From Thermoplasmata archaeon (GTDB lineage: Archaea; Thermoplasmatota; Thermoplasmata; Halarchaeoplasmatales; Halarchaeoplasmataceae), in contig JAFDTP010000015.1 in NCBI GenBank assembly GCA_019594195.1, positions 1-27,118 of the forward strand: a DNA stretch of 27,118 nucleotides, in the 5' to 3' direction. The translations under genes and the position numbers were made by a program. This document shows, one piece after another, positions 10,601-17,770 of the stretch. The notes under the pieces were generated by a model. It ran no database searches, was not told the origin of the DNA, and saw only the letters and a list, made by a program, of their open reading frames with translations. Position 1 is the first letter of the stretch. Each line of letters begins with the position of its first letter.

Positions 10601-13003
10601 TTCATCTATATCTTCAAGAACTTTTTTCGCGTTCTCTAGATCAAGGACTTGATGCAGTATCTCGTTGTAGGTCTCTTTTATGATCGGGAATCCGTCCATC
10701 TGGTGAAGTCTTTCCAATATCTCCTTAGACCTTATCTTCTGTTTTGAGACCGATATCTCTCTGCCCTTGTAATTGCGGAGTATCATCAGAGCTCTGGTGG
10801 CGCAGTGTCTAAAGCGCTGTTTGAATAGTTCTGTGTTCTTCACGCTCTTCTTGAGTATACCTTCGATCTCATCGGCCGATAAAAGGTCAGATATCTTTTT
10901 GAGCGGTATCTTTTTCTTAGTAGTTATCATGAAGTTATTATCGGTGATCGAGACGTTGGCGTTACAGTTGAACGTGTCCGATATCTTGTAAGCGTAGGCC
11001 CTCGATAACGTATCGTTGGTCTTTCTACCGTAGGAAGCGTGGAATATGATGTTGTAATTGCCGTCCTGACCGATGTGGCCCTCGAGTACCATCCTCTCGT
11101 CAGTGGGAAGTTCATCTATCACGCCTAACTGTTCTTCGAAGTAGCTCAATATGGTCTGGGCCGAGCCCTCGTCTACGTGATACTCTTCCTTCAACCATCT
11201 TATCACGTCGTCGCCGCCCATCTTCTCGGACAGCTTCCTCCTGAACTCACCTATCCCCACGGAGAGGTCATAGCTCCTGGGCAGCATCTCACCCGTCCAG
11301 CTGGGAACTGTGGGCTTCTTGCCAGAAGCGTCTTTGACGAAGACCCTAGTGCCTCTGGTGTGTAAGAACTCGTAGGACTGACTCCCGAGGACGAATACGT
11401 CGCCGTTGGAGAGCCTTTCGACGAACTTCTCCGAGAGGTTGCCGAGAGGAACTCCTTTTTCTGAATATACCTGATAACTAGAATCGGAAGGTATCGTGCC
11501 TATGTTCATGTAATAAAGCATCTGGGAGCCGCCCTTCTTCCCGAAGACCTGCTCGTCTTCATTATACCATATCTTCGGATAGACGTTCTCGAATTGAGTG
11601 CCTCCGAGATATTCTAAAGTGTTCATAAAATCTTCTTTGGGCAGGTCCTTGAAGCAGTATGCTCTCTTTATCGTTCTGTAAGCACGATCCACGTCCCAAC
11701 GATGTTCTATGCTCATCCCGATGATCCCTTGTGACAGAACGTCGAGATTGTTTTCCGGGATACTAACCCTGTCGATGTCGTGCTGGTAAGCCTTGCGGGT
11801 AAGAACGGTACACTCGAGTAGATCGTCCTTGTCGAAGACGATCATCCTACCTTTAGAGGTCTCACCGATAGTATGGCCCGCTCTGCCGACCCGCTGCAGC
11901 CCCTTGGCCACTGTCTTAGGGGAGTTGACCTGTACCACCAGGTCGATGTATCCAACATCTATACCGAGCTCCAGAGAGGTGGAGGAAACAGCCGCTCTAA
12001 GATCCCCGTTCTTCAGATCATCTTCTACCTGTATACGGGTATCTTTGCTGAGACTCCCGTGGTGGGCGGCTACTTTTTCGATACCTCTGTCCTTGAGCTT
12101 GTAAGCGACGTTCTCGGCGCCGCTCCTGGTATTGGTGAATATCAGCGTGGTGCGGTGTTCTTCTATCATCTCTTTGAGCCTATCGTACATCCTCGAATTC
12201 ACCACTTCGTAAGGGAGAAGGGTCATGTCGTCGACGGGAGATATAACCGAAAGGTCTAGTCTTTTTTCGCCCATCACTTCTACTATGTTCACGTCACGTG
12301 GTTCTCCGTTCTGGTAACCGCCAAGATACTTCGCGATCTCTTTTATAGGCGCCTGCGTAGCGGAAAGACCGATACGGGTCATATCTCCGCTAACGTGCTC
12401 TTCCAATCTTTCTACGTTCAAAGATAGGTAGACGCCTCTCTTCGAGGAGGCTATATCGTGTATCTCATCGTTTATAAAATACTGAACGTCTTTGAACTTC
12501 TCTCTGAATTTAGGCGATGAGAGTGAAAGAGCCAAGCTCTCGGGAGTCGTTATGTATATGTGCGGAGGGTCTTCTACCATCTTGCGGCGTTCTTTCTGAG
12601 GCGTGTCGCCTGACCTGATGGCGGTCTTTATATCGGGTACTTTGATGTCTTTCTCTTCCGCCAACCGTTCTATCTCTTCCAACGGCGTTTCGAGGTTCTT
12701 GTGTATGTCGTTAGCGAGGGCTTTCAGCGGCGACACGTATACACAGTATATCTTATCTTCTAACTCTTCCTTCTTATCGAGCTTATAGAGTTCATTTATT
12801 ATAGATAGAAAAGCGGTGAGGGTCTTACCGGAACCAGTGGGTGACGAAACGAGGACATTCTCCCTCTCGTTTATCAAGGGTATCGCATAACCCTGAGGTT
12901 CCGTCAAAGAATCGAACTTTTTATCGAACCACTCCGCTATGAGAGGTTCCATCTGGGAGAGGACTTCTCCCTTGTCTTTCTCTTTTTCTACTCTCTTTAT
13001 CAT
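7619..13003 (-). CDS. lhr: Very long Lhr superfamily 2 helicase with AlkZ-like C-terminal part
   Basis: This is a 1794-aa Lhr-type ATP-dependent DNA helicase with a likely role in DNA repair or recombination. Helicase motifs are clear: Walker A SSPTGSGKT (53-61), DEIH box (179-182), LSATQ (213-217) and motif VI QRVGRAGH (370-377). The winged-helix and Lhr-specific domain 4 run to about residue 880. A chain of apparent winged-helix modules follows. Residues of about 1264-1430 resemble the HTH_42/AlkZ family (RYLRANGPASF, a WVYPLIKRGEVVGG strand), the same family proposed for the C-terminal domain of E. coli Lhr. Archaeal Lhr proteins are commonly about 850-950 aa and E. coli Lhr is 1538 aa, so this one is long. 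The start fits the usual N-terminus (SQMEPLIAEWFDKKF). A TATA-like TTTATTAA at 13056-13063 lies about 55 nt upstream. Confidence 0.93.
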   Translation of the reverse strand: MIKRVEKEKDKGEVLSQMEPLIAEWFDKKFDSLTEPQGYAIPLINERENVLVSSPTGSGKTLTAFLSIINELYKLDKKEELEDKIYCVYVSPLKALANDIHKNLETPLEEIERLAEEKDIKVPDIKTAIRSGDTPQKERRKMVEDPPHIYITTPESLALSLSSPKFREKFKDVQYFINDEIHDIASSKRGVYLSLNVERLEEHVSGDMTRIGLSATQAPIKEIAKYLGGYQNGEPRDVNIVEVMGEKRLDLSVISPVDDMTLLPYEVVNSRMYDRLKEMIEEHRTTLIFTNTRSGAENVAYKLKDRGIEKVAAHHGSLSKDTRIQVEDDLKNGDLRAAVSSTSLELGIDVGYIDLVVQVNSPKTVAKGLQRVGRAGHTIGETSKGRMIVFDKDDLLECTVLTRKAYQHDIDRVSIPENNLDVLSQGIIGMSIEHRWDVDRAYRTIKRAYCFKDLPKEDFMNTLEYLGGTQFENVYPKIWYNEDEQVFGKKGGSQMLYYMNIGTIPSDSSYQVYSEKGVPLGNLSEKFVERLSNGDVFVLGSQSYEFLHTRGTRVFVKDASGKKPTVPSWTGEMLPRSYDLSVGIGEFRRKLSEKMGGDDVIRWLKEEYHVDEGSAQTILSYFEEQLGVIDELPTDERMVLEGHIGQDGNYNIIFHASYGRKTNDTLSRAYAYKISDTFNCNANVSITDNNFMITTKKKIPLKKISDLLSADEIEGILKKSVKNTELFKQRFRHCATRALMILRNYKGREISVSKQKIRSKEILERLHQMDGFPIIKETYNEILHQVLDLENAKKVLEDIDEGDIEVRCVDYSETPSPFAHEVLMAGISDVVMMDDRSSLLRKFHQKVLEQVIPKEEIENFKFDMDVVEEHFLDKKPSFDSKEGMLEVIKDIQPVHVFKEKGNSVFSRTDRPFDEVKTWAKQLLNEGLIESIWVGDTKYICSEDIDRYLRALDQGEQPHGSSPIIELLKDRPMTSHELYESTDLRLNEVKNVLRDMERKRLVNRVEMTEDGYRYALLEKKDNDLGAIEDMITDYLSYEAPRGLEEIAYALDISEDIALKALNNLVEQNEVVSGRLVMGEGDQYMLYEDYHELRFPGGEFISDDKTKRYKAKKQFDEVGSIEEYFDLFMEAGTPYDIFQRVSDFSLDKWKEMRRSGDIVEGRFVRGRVRYALKEDISAFVGAYRTDDLTEEEEKILRYIRTGQADTVRGLKKKSELEDEEVREIIKKLDNNLYVVREYTGRDGWSSTNRYKALDVEPMEGEKARKKIIERYLRANGPASFSNIRYYTGFQRDEIESIVSELLHKKKIKKLLVGNSQQEMYIHEEEIEDIHKTKGGEFDKLRILSKKDPYARPMWADIYRRYGDDWVYPLIKRGEVVGGIEKWEMSGCIEIRHLDLDDETMLPEALNALEEMMDYHALKGYDIIRIKNFQNTPIEDVDQESLSLFKENGYVMIQDMLVKGNVVKDVFDEEQLRSYVFKRQRLAGDPYDDPEETIEAMKGGRSDLELRSRCEGFYSLDWFYRRGTVLGGKMIPPYKMYALPEHVGVYRKAKDIKFTPAMEDIYDIIDRKAPLPKRTVYHQSPYRRMKTKEALDELYEGLMVTKDSDDRYITTPETDIGVEEAKKEVIRWMFDNFGVFTAEKLSSYLGPDYAMRDVRKILSGLVEEGLLSKGFLERGSSSVHWILSEGLDVIPDLDFDEEGVISVKDRLNLYFRQEIKENFDLGTSNVIYDGPEFVAAFDASFRSNMLEVKEFEGDKDYRKLIKEWAYDHNLSVKSKKKKEKQVSDYEIRKWYESTRGI

Positions 13004-13099
13004 CCATATCTAGCTCTAGTTAGGTCCGCTGAATCCATCTCTACGGACGAGTGGTTTAATAAAGTTTTGGAAATTTCCCGATCATCTCGTGAAGTATTT

Positions 13100-13135
13100 A
13101 AAAAAAGGTGATAATAGGTTTTTTTACCTTATGAG
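13100..13135 (-). terminator. Oligo-T terminator after the DUF3892-like gene
   Basis: On the minus strand AGGTAAAAAAACCT is followed within a few bases by CACC and a run of seven T, just past the stop of the DUF3892-like gene at 13138. Archaeal RNA polymerase terminates at such T tracts. The short AGGT/ACCT arms may add a weak hairpin. Confidence 0.4.
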
Positions 13136-13137
13136 CA

Positions 13138-13485
13138 CTATACCGAGAGGTCTCGAAGCCTCTGCAGACCGCCGAGGTCGTCCTGTTTTTCTTCGACTTC
13201 GTCGGTCCTGAGATAGACCTCCGAATCTATCTCTATCTTCTTTATCTCCTCGCCGACGTTGTATTCAAAGGAGGTATCTAACTCCTGGACCAAAGTGTAG
13301 TAACGCTTGCCCTTTTCCATCTTCTTGATCACGTTCTTTCTGGTCTCCTCGAACGGATAACCGACGCCGTAATCGTCTTTCTTCTCGTGGACCAGCAGCT
13401 TCTTTATCTTCGTGTCTGACGGATCGTACATGACCGCCGATACCAGGAAATCTATATCATCTATCATGTGTGTTGATCCACACAT
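13138..13485 (-). CDS. Small DUF3892-like protein
   Basis: This 115-aa protein matches the general pattern of DUF3892: an N-terminal strand (DIDFLVSAVMY), a central RKNVIKKMEKGKRYYTL block, then VYLRTDEVEEKQDDLGGL, close to the family's YLRT...DNL ending. DUF3892 proteins have no established function. The start may be the ATG at 13485 or the one at 13467; the family pattern begins near the second. A 7-bp inverted repeat (ATGTGTG/CACACAT, 13466-13485) spans both candidates. The gene lies between a 94-aa gene upstream and lhr downstream on the same strand, but a T-rich terminator separates it from lhr. Confidence 0.6.
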   Translation of the reverse strand: MCGSTHMIDDIDFLVSAVMYDPSDTKIKKLLVHEKKDDYGVGYPFEETRKNVIKKMEKGKRYYTLVQELDTSFEYNVGEEIKKIEIDSEVYLRTDEVEEKQDDLGGLQRLRDLSV

Positions 13486-13526
13486 ACTCGTCCAGGGTTT
13501 ATCAATCTTTCTACGTCTGAGATCTT

Positions 13527-13811
13527 CTAAAGTGCGTTCTCTATCTCCTTCATCTCCTCTCGGATCCTCTCTTCGATCTCATCTTCATCGCCGAAGTCTA
13601 TGTCCGGTCTCTCTTCTTCAAAGATCTCAAGGAACTCGTGTGGACTGTGCTGGTGTATCGCTTTTTCGATCTTGGACTTGTACATCGAGGCGAGAAAATG
13701 ATGTTCTCTTACCAGATCCGCGAGTGACCTCTCACCGCTTGCCCATTCGTCGAATTTATGTTGGTTTATCAGGTTTATATATCTATGCAATTTTTCTCTT
13801 TCGTCTGACAT
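13527..13811 (-). CDS. Small charged helical protein, unknown function (94 aa)
   Basis: This short cytoplasmic protein has no membrane segment or cysteine. It is mostly helix-forming and strongly acidic toward the C-terminus (DFGDEDEIEERIREEMKEIE). No family was recognised. A TATA-like TATTAAATATC at 13836-13846 lies about 30 nt upstream of the ATG, and GTGA lies just ahead of it, so it has its own promoter. It precedes the DUF3892-like gene by about 40 bp on the same strand, so the two may be cotranscribed. Confidence 0.6.
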   Translation of the reverse strand: MSDEREKLHRYINLINQHKFDEWASGERSLADLVREHHFLASMYKSKIEKAIHQHSPHEFLEIFEEERPDIDFGDEDEIEERIREEMKEIENAL

Positions 13812-14019
13812 AGTGTCACATGTTAGTTTTACAGATATTTAATATTTTCGTCGGTTTATTGATGTCAATATATCCCGTTAAACGGATCGGAATCTGATCT
13901 TTGATAGAGTTTTTGAAATGTTTGGATGTTGTTTTTAGGTTCATATTATTTTTTTATAAATAATCATTTAGTATCATCATTTAGAGTAGATTGTCGTCTC
14001 TATAGTGTCAGACAAAAGT

Positions 14020-14078
14020 CATATAGGGTGTAGGCGTTTCCTGCCCGAAAGGGATCACCTATGATCCATGCCTATATG
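14020..14078 (-). terminator. Structured 3' end of the flippase gene
   Basis: The outer arms CATATAGG (14020-14027) and CCTATATG (14071-14078) are perfect inverted repeats. The inner part can form GGATCA-CCTA-TGATCC (14052-14067), or alternatively CCC-GAAA-GGG (14044-14053). The outer arm overlaps the flippase stop codon. A role in transcription termination or 3'-end protection is inferred. The remaining bases up to 13812 are A/T-rich and hold no gene that I can see. Confidence 0.35.
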
Positions 14079-15442
14079 TAGTTCACAAGTTCGATCTCTT
14101 TATCACCGATGACTCCGAGTAGATAAAGGAAAAGAATATAGGTACCCAGACCGATGACTATCGAAAAGGTAAGGTCGTCCCAGATAAAGGCCCTGATGAT
14201 GAAAAGTAGAAGACCCATGAGAAGGCACGAGAGGATTATCTTCGCGATCACCATGTGATCGGTTGAAAAAGATAGTTTCTTCCTAGTGAAAAATAAGGTG
14301 AAAGTCGCAACTATAAGATATGATACTATACTGGTCATAGCTGCAGCTATCATACCGATCCGGGGTACTAAGATGATATTACCGGTGACGTTAAAGATCG
14401 CCGCGGCGATCCAAAAAAACCCTATCAGTTTCGTTCTTTTTTTAAGGTAAACGCCCTGTGCGAATATGGCCTCCAACCCCATGAGTATACCGACTATCGA
14501 GGTCAATACCAGTATCTCGTATCCGTTAGCGGCGATCTCAGCTGTCGTCAACAGCGTTAAAAGGTCCCTTCCTACGATAGTGAAGATCACGACCAAAGGA
14601 ACAGAGAAAGACAAAAAGTACTTCGTGCTGAGATCTAACAGGTCCCTTACCTTGGAAACGTCGCCTTTTTCGTAATATTCTGATAAAGTAGGTAAGAGGA
14701 CTATAGAAAGTACTCCTGTGACGAATTTCGGGAGGGTCTCGCCCCAGATATAAGCCGGCGAGTAATAACCCACGACGGTAGCTCCCAGGAAGAATCCTAT
14801 AACATACCTATCGCTTATGATGACCACGACCTGTGAGATACCGGCAGGTACGGTCGGTAAACCTAAGGAGATGTATTCTTTTAAAGAGGATATCTTAGGT
14901 CTTTTCAAAGGTATCTTTTTGAGCACAAGATAGAACAGTACGCAGGTGAAAAAGCCCCATACTATGAAGACGGCTAAAAGGATCGCTATCAGTCCATAGC
15001 CGAGAAAAACGACGAGTCCTATGACAAGGATCTTTGCGGTGCTTTGGATGATATTGATAGTTTCCAATTTCTTCATCTCTCGGAAGGCACGGAACACTGC
15101 GGAAAAAAGACCGCTCAAACAATACGAAACTACCAGGAGTGCGACCATCTGAACGATCATCACATGACCGTCAAAGATAGTATCCGCGAGTGGGGTGGGA
15201 AAGATCATCAGAACCGCGATGAAAGACAGGAGTGCCAGTGTGACCAGTAAGAGTAAAGAAGAAAGGTCCTCGCCCATCTCTTCGATATCTTTGCCTGGAA
15301 ACAACCTGACTATCGAGAAGGTAGAGCCAAATTTCAAGATCATCGCAAAAAGTGGCAGAGCGACGGACACCTGGGTCCATAATCCGTATCCATAGGCACC
15401 GAGGCTCTTAGTCAAAAGGGAGACCATGATCAGGTCGATCAA
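14072..15442 (-). CDS. Polysaccharide flippase (MOP/Wzx-like)
   Basis: This is a membrane protein with about a dozen hydrophobic helices and the N-terminal pattern typical of the MOP/RfbX flippase group (LLTKSLGAYGYGLWTQVSVALP). It would move lipid-linked oligosaccharides across the membrane for surface glycans or glycoprotein decoration. The annotated TTG start falls inside the first membrane helix. In-frame family-like coding (GLSKVVKDLGIVGFSKLYG) continues upstream to about 15520-15560, with no ATG, GTG or TTG before the in-frame stop at 15581-15583. The real protein is therefore probably about 30-40 residues longer at the N-terminus and either uses a rare start codon or carries a sequence error. 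The nearby sulfotransferase fits a surface-polysaccharide role. Confidence 0.85.
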   Translation of the reverse strand: MIDLIMVSLLTKSLGAYGYGLWTQVSVALPLFAMILKFGSTFSIVRLFPGKDIEEMGEDLSSLLLLVTLALLSFIAVLMIFPTPLADTIFDGHVMIVQMVALLVVSYCLSGLFSAVFRAFREMKKLETINIIQSTAKILVIGLVVFLGYGLIAILLAVFIVWGFFTCVLFYLVLKKIPLKRPKISSLKEYISLGLPTVPAGISQVVVIISDRYVIGFFLGATVVGYYSPAYIWGETLPKFVTGVLSIVLLPTLSEYYEKGDVSKVRDLLDLSTKYFLSFSVPLVVIFTIVGRDLLTLLTTAEIAANGYEILVLTSIVGILMGLEAIFAQGVYLKKRTKLIGFFWIAAAIFNVTGNIILVPRIGMIAAAMTSIVSYLIVATFTLFFTRKKLSFSTDHMVIAKIILSCLLMGLLLFIIRAFIWDDLTFSIVIGLGTYILFLYLLGVIGDKEIELVNYI

Positions 15443-15581
15443 GGTCCCGTAAAGTTTTGAGAATCCGACGATACCCAGGTCTTTTACGACTTTGCTTAGG
15501 CCTTTCTCTTTTTGGATCTTCTCGTCTTCGGTGTCGTTAACTTGAGAGATGCTCTCGACCGGATTAAGTATTATTTTTTCT

Positions 15582-15590
15582 TATTTATAA
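15582..15590 (-). promoter_or_regulatory. TATA box of the flippase gene
   Basis: The minus strand reads TTATAAATA here, which predicts transcription from about 15560. That agrees with coding that begins well upstream of the TTG at 15442. Confidence 0.45.
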
Positions 15591-15647
15591 CCGAGGGCCT
15601 CTAGATCATCTTCGACCACCGCCGATCACACGAATTGAGATCGAAAA

Positions 15648-16088
15648 CTAGACCTTTTTAGTCATCTCCTCCACGAAGGCATCTAACCTGTCTTGCCAAT
15701 CCTCGGGTAATGCTCTCCCTTCTTCCGCCCCTTCCTTACCTATCTTGAAATCCGCTTCGGCTATCTTCACCATACCTTTTTTGTTCAATATCTTTTCCAT
15801 GTTTTTTAGCCAATTCCTTTTCATGCCGTGAGTGTTAATCACTCCATAATTTTTGTTCTCCATGTCTTTTATTTGCTTCATGAATTTTCTCATATCTCTT
15901 TTTATTCTGAAGGCTTCGGTCGGTGAAGAGAATACGTATATATCTGCTTCTGGCATATCTTTAGGATCTAGATCACCGGGTTTGTAGCTTTTTGTTTCAA
16001 TATCGTTCTCTTCCAACTTTTTAGACAGATGCTCTACCAATTTTTCTCCATGACCGTATCTCGACCAATATACTATTACGCAGTACAT
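15648..16088 (-). CDS. Flavodoxin-like FMN protein
   Basis: This is a flavodoxin-fold protein of 146 aa from the chosen start, probably a cytoplasmic electron carrier or FMN-binding oxidoreductase. The first strand and phosphate-binding loop read VIVYWSRYGHGEK, in place of the usual T/S-x-T-G-N-T. IYVFSSPTEAF and GVINTHGM form the later flavin-binding loops. An alternative GTG start lies three codons upstream at 16097, but that GTG is part of GGGTGA, which is a well-placed ribosome-binding site for the ATG at 16086-16088, so the ATG is preferred. A TATA-like ACTATATAG lies at 16120-16128. Confidence 0.82.
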   Translation of the reverse strand: MYCVIVYWSRYGHGEKLVEHLSKKLEENDIETKSYKPGDLDPKDMPEADIYVFSSPTEAFRIKRDMRKFMKQIKDMENKNYGVINTHGMKRNWLKNMEKILNKKGMVKIAEADFKIGKEGAEEGRALPEDWQDRLDAFVEEMTKKV

Positions 16089-16100
16089 ATTTTTCACCCT

Positions 16101-16148
16101 GGTAAGATATCCTCCTTTGACTATATAGTATTAGTGTATTGTCTTACC
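16101..16148. promoter_or_regulatory. Inverted repeat flanking the flavodoxin TATA box
   Basis: GGTAAGA (16101-16107) and TCTTACC (16142-16148) are perfect inverted repeats on either side of the TATA-like ACTATATAG at 16120-16128. Half-sites placed around the TATA box could bind a dimeric or looping regulator. No regulator gene is adjacent, and chance occurrence cannot be excluded. Confidence 0.3.
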
Positions 16149-16261
16149 TTAATAAAAGCCTTGAGATGCTAGAAAATTAAAGGGGGTTTTTCTATTACAA
16201 ACGATACCAAAACTTATAGAGGGTGAAAGTCATTTTCAAACAACTCGATAGGGGATCTATC

Positions 16262-16387
16262 ATGTGTATGTACTGTGCATTAAGGATCTTGACGCTATCC
16301 ACCTTGATATACTTCCTCAAGACCAAGGGAAGGAGATTCCGTGAATTCTTTTCTCAGAAGTTGAATATTTCAACCGGGCATCGTTAG
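16262..16387 (+). CDS. MCMYC microprotein, copy 1 (41 aa)
   Basis: This short ORF begins MCMYCALRILTL, continues with a hydrophobic stretch (TLIYFLK), and ends in a basic segment and FFSQKLNIS. It matches the product of 26052-26189 at 21 of the first 37 residues without gaps, including the N-terminal MCMYCAL and the FFSQ block, which supports real coding despite the short length. AGGGGATC, one mismatch from the archaeal consensus AGGTGATC, lies 4 nt upstream of the ATG. AACTTATA at 16211-16218 is a TATA-like element 51 nt ahead of the ATG. The frame stays open to a GTG at 16223, but similarity starts at MCMYC. The gene ends 3 bp before the convergent csaA gene. The CxxC could bind a metal or form a disulfide, and the hydrophobic helix could reach a membrane; both are inference. 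The family is unknown to me. Confidence 0.65.
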   Translation: MCMYCALRILTLSTLIYFLKTKGRRFREFFSQKLNISTGHR

Positions 16388-16390
16388 AAT

Positions 16391-16714
16391 TCAATATAGA
16401 AGACCGCCGTTGGGCACTTCTTTCTCCGGCGTGACCAGGACTGGATTTCCATCTTCTCCTGGAACTCCAACCGTCAGCACTTGTGAGTCGAAACCGGCGA
16501 TTTTTACCTCACCGATGTCTGTGGCGCACAGCACCTGTTTTCCTTCGAGCTCTTCGACTGAATGATGATACAATAACTGAGCCGCTGACCGTACTTTTTC
16601 GCTGCCGAGATCTATCCATAGTTTGCACATATTCGGTTTTCTGGCCTCAGAGAACTCTTCTGCTTTTTTGACCTCTCCAACTTTTATCGTCACTTTGAGA
16701 GGATCCTCGACCAT
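16391..16714 (-). CDS. csaA: CsaA-like tRNA-binding domain protein
   Basis: This 107-aa protein consists of a single tRNA-binding (EMAP II/Trbp111-type) OB fold. The order of blocks matches the CsaA family: IKVGEVKKAEEF, ARKPNMCKLWIDLG, SAAQLLYHH, ELEGKQVL, IAGFDSQVLTVGVPG and a final VPNGGLLY. Family members form dimers; they bind tRNA or act as export-related chaperones, and the exact role in archaea is not settled. No Shine-Dalgarno sequence is seen. A TATA-like AATTTATTA near 16740-16749 lies about 30 nt upstream, which suggests a leaderless transcript. Confidence 0.88.
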   Translation of the reverse strand: MVEDPLKVTIKVGEVKKAEEFSEARKPNMCKLWIDLGSEKVRSAAQLLYHHSVEELEGKQVLCATDIGEVKIAGFDSQVLTVGVPGEDGNPVLVTPEKEVPNGGLLY

Positions 16715-16757
16715 ACTTCATAGAAGTAGGGTTTTGAGTAATAAATTTTTACGACCT

Positions 16758-17678
16758 CTAGCCCAAGTATTCAGCGTATCTTCCTTCACGGAGTATTTCA
16801 TCCAAAACCCCTATATCTCTATCATCCAGCTCTTTTATCGTGTCCTGTTTTTCGAGAGTTATCCTTTCGATATATCTTTCTATTCGAGGAACGAGATCCA
16901 TCCCATAGAATTCGAGTATATCTGAAAATACAAACTCGGGATCTTCGACCATGTCCTCGTATCTGATCTCCAGATACCGGTCTTCAGAAATATATTTAGA
17001 ATCATCCCATATCATCTTCAATATGAACTTCCACTGAAAAGCGCAGAAAGCCAATAGTGAATCGAAATTTTCCTCGTATTCTTCTCTCCATCCTCTGGGC
17101 CAGCCGCTCATCCACCATCGCATCTCCCGTTTTTCCGGATAGATACCTTTTTCTATCATCTTTCTGTATTCATGAGCTACAGCTCTGCCGTCTCTGACAA
17201 CGTGTACGAACTTAGCTTTGGGAAAAATACTAGTAAAAAAGTTCATCCTCGACCATAATGCGTATTCTGACAAGAAGTGATCTTTTCCCTGCCACTTACA
17301 TATATCTCTTACCGCTTTTTTCGTCCTTTCCTCATGCTCTTGAGGTATCTCATCTCCTGTTTTGAGTCCAGGTGGCCTCCTCTTTTCTAGAGGGACAGCA
17401 TCTTCGAATCTTTCGAGTTCAAAACTCGGGATATGGTGTTTCCAAAAATCATTTCCCTGTACAGGAGCGGTCAGGTCCGTCCTTTTCTTTTTTGCATAAG
17501 CTCTCAAACCGAAGAGCGGGATGTCATACTTCCTATTCAGAATGCTCAGGGACCCTTTCCGCGGATAAGAACGTTGAAGGTTAGATATCCAAGCGAATTT
17601 TCCCGATGAAGCTAAGATATCGTGGGTGGTCGTTTTCCCGCTCCTTGGACAACCTATCAGGAACAGTAAGCCTTTCAT
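16758..17678 (-). CDS. PAPS-dependent sulfotransferase family protein
   Basis: This 306-aa protein should transfer sulfate from PAPS to a carbohydrate, lipid or protein acceptor. The 5'-phosphosulfate loop is near the N-terminus (IGCPRSGKTTTHDIL, residues 8-22). The 3'-phosphate-binding block is FVHVVRDGRAVAHEYRK in the middle, and the late RYEDMVEDPE motif is also typical of the Sulfotransfer_3 group. There is no signal peptide or membrane helix, so the enzyme is probably cytoplasmic. It lies 43 bp upstream of csaA on the same strand. With the flippase nearby, sulfation of an exported glycan is a reasonable inference, but the substrate cannot be read from the sequence. Confidence 0.86.
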   Translation of the reverse strand: MKGLLFLIGCPRSGKTTTHDILASSGKFAWISNLQRSYPRKGSLSILNRKYDIPLFGLRAYAKKKRTDLTAPVQGNDFWKHHIPSFELERFEDAVPLEKRRPPGLKTGDEIPQEHEERTKKAVRDICKWQGKDHFLSEYALWSRMNFFTSIFPKAKFVHVVRDGRAVAHEYRKMIEKGIYPEKREMRWWMSGWPRGWREEYEENFDSLLAFCAFQWKFILKMIWDDSKYISEDRYLEIRYEDMVEDPEFVFSDILEFYGMDLVPRIERYIERITLEKQDTIKELDDRDIGVLDEILREGRYAEYLG

Positions 17679-17770
17679 CTTTTTTGATCACTAATAGTCT
17701 TTTAGCACTTTAAACTTCCTTGTGAAAATCACATGTATGCTCGATAGATGTAAAATCTTGTTCGATACAT

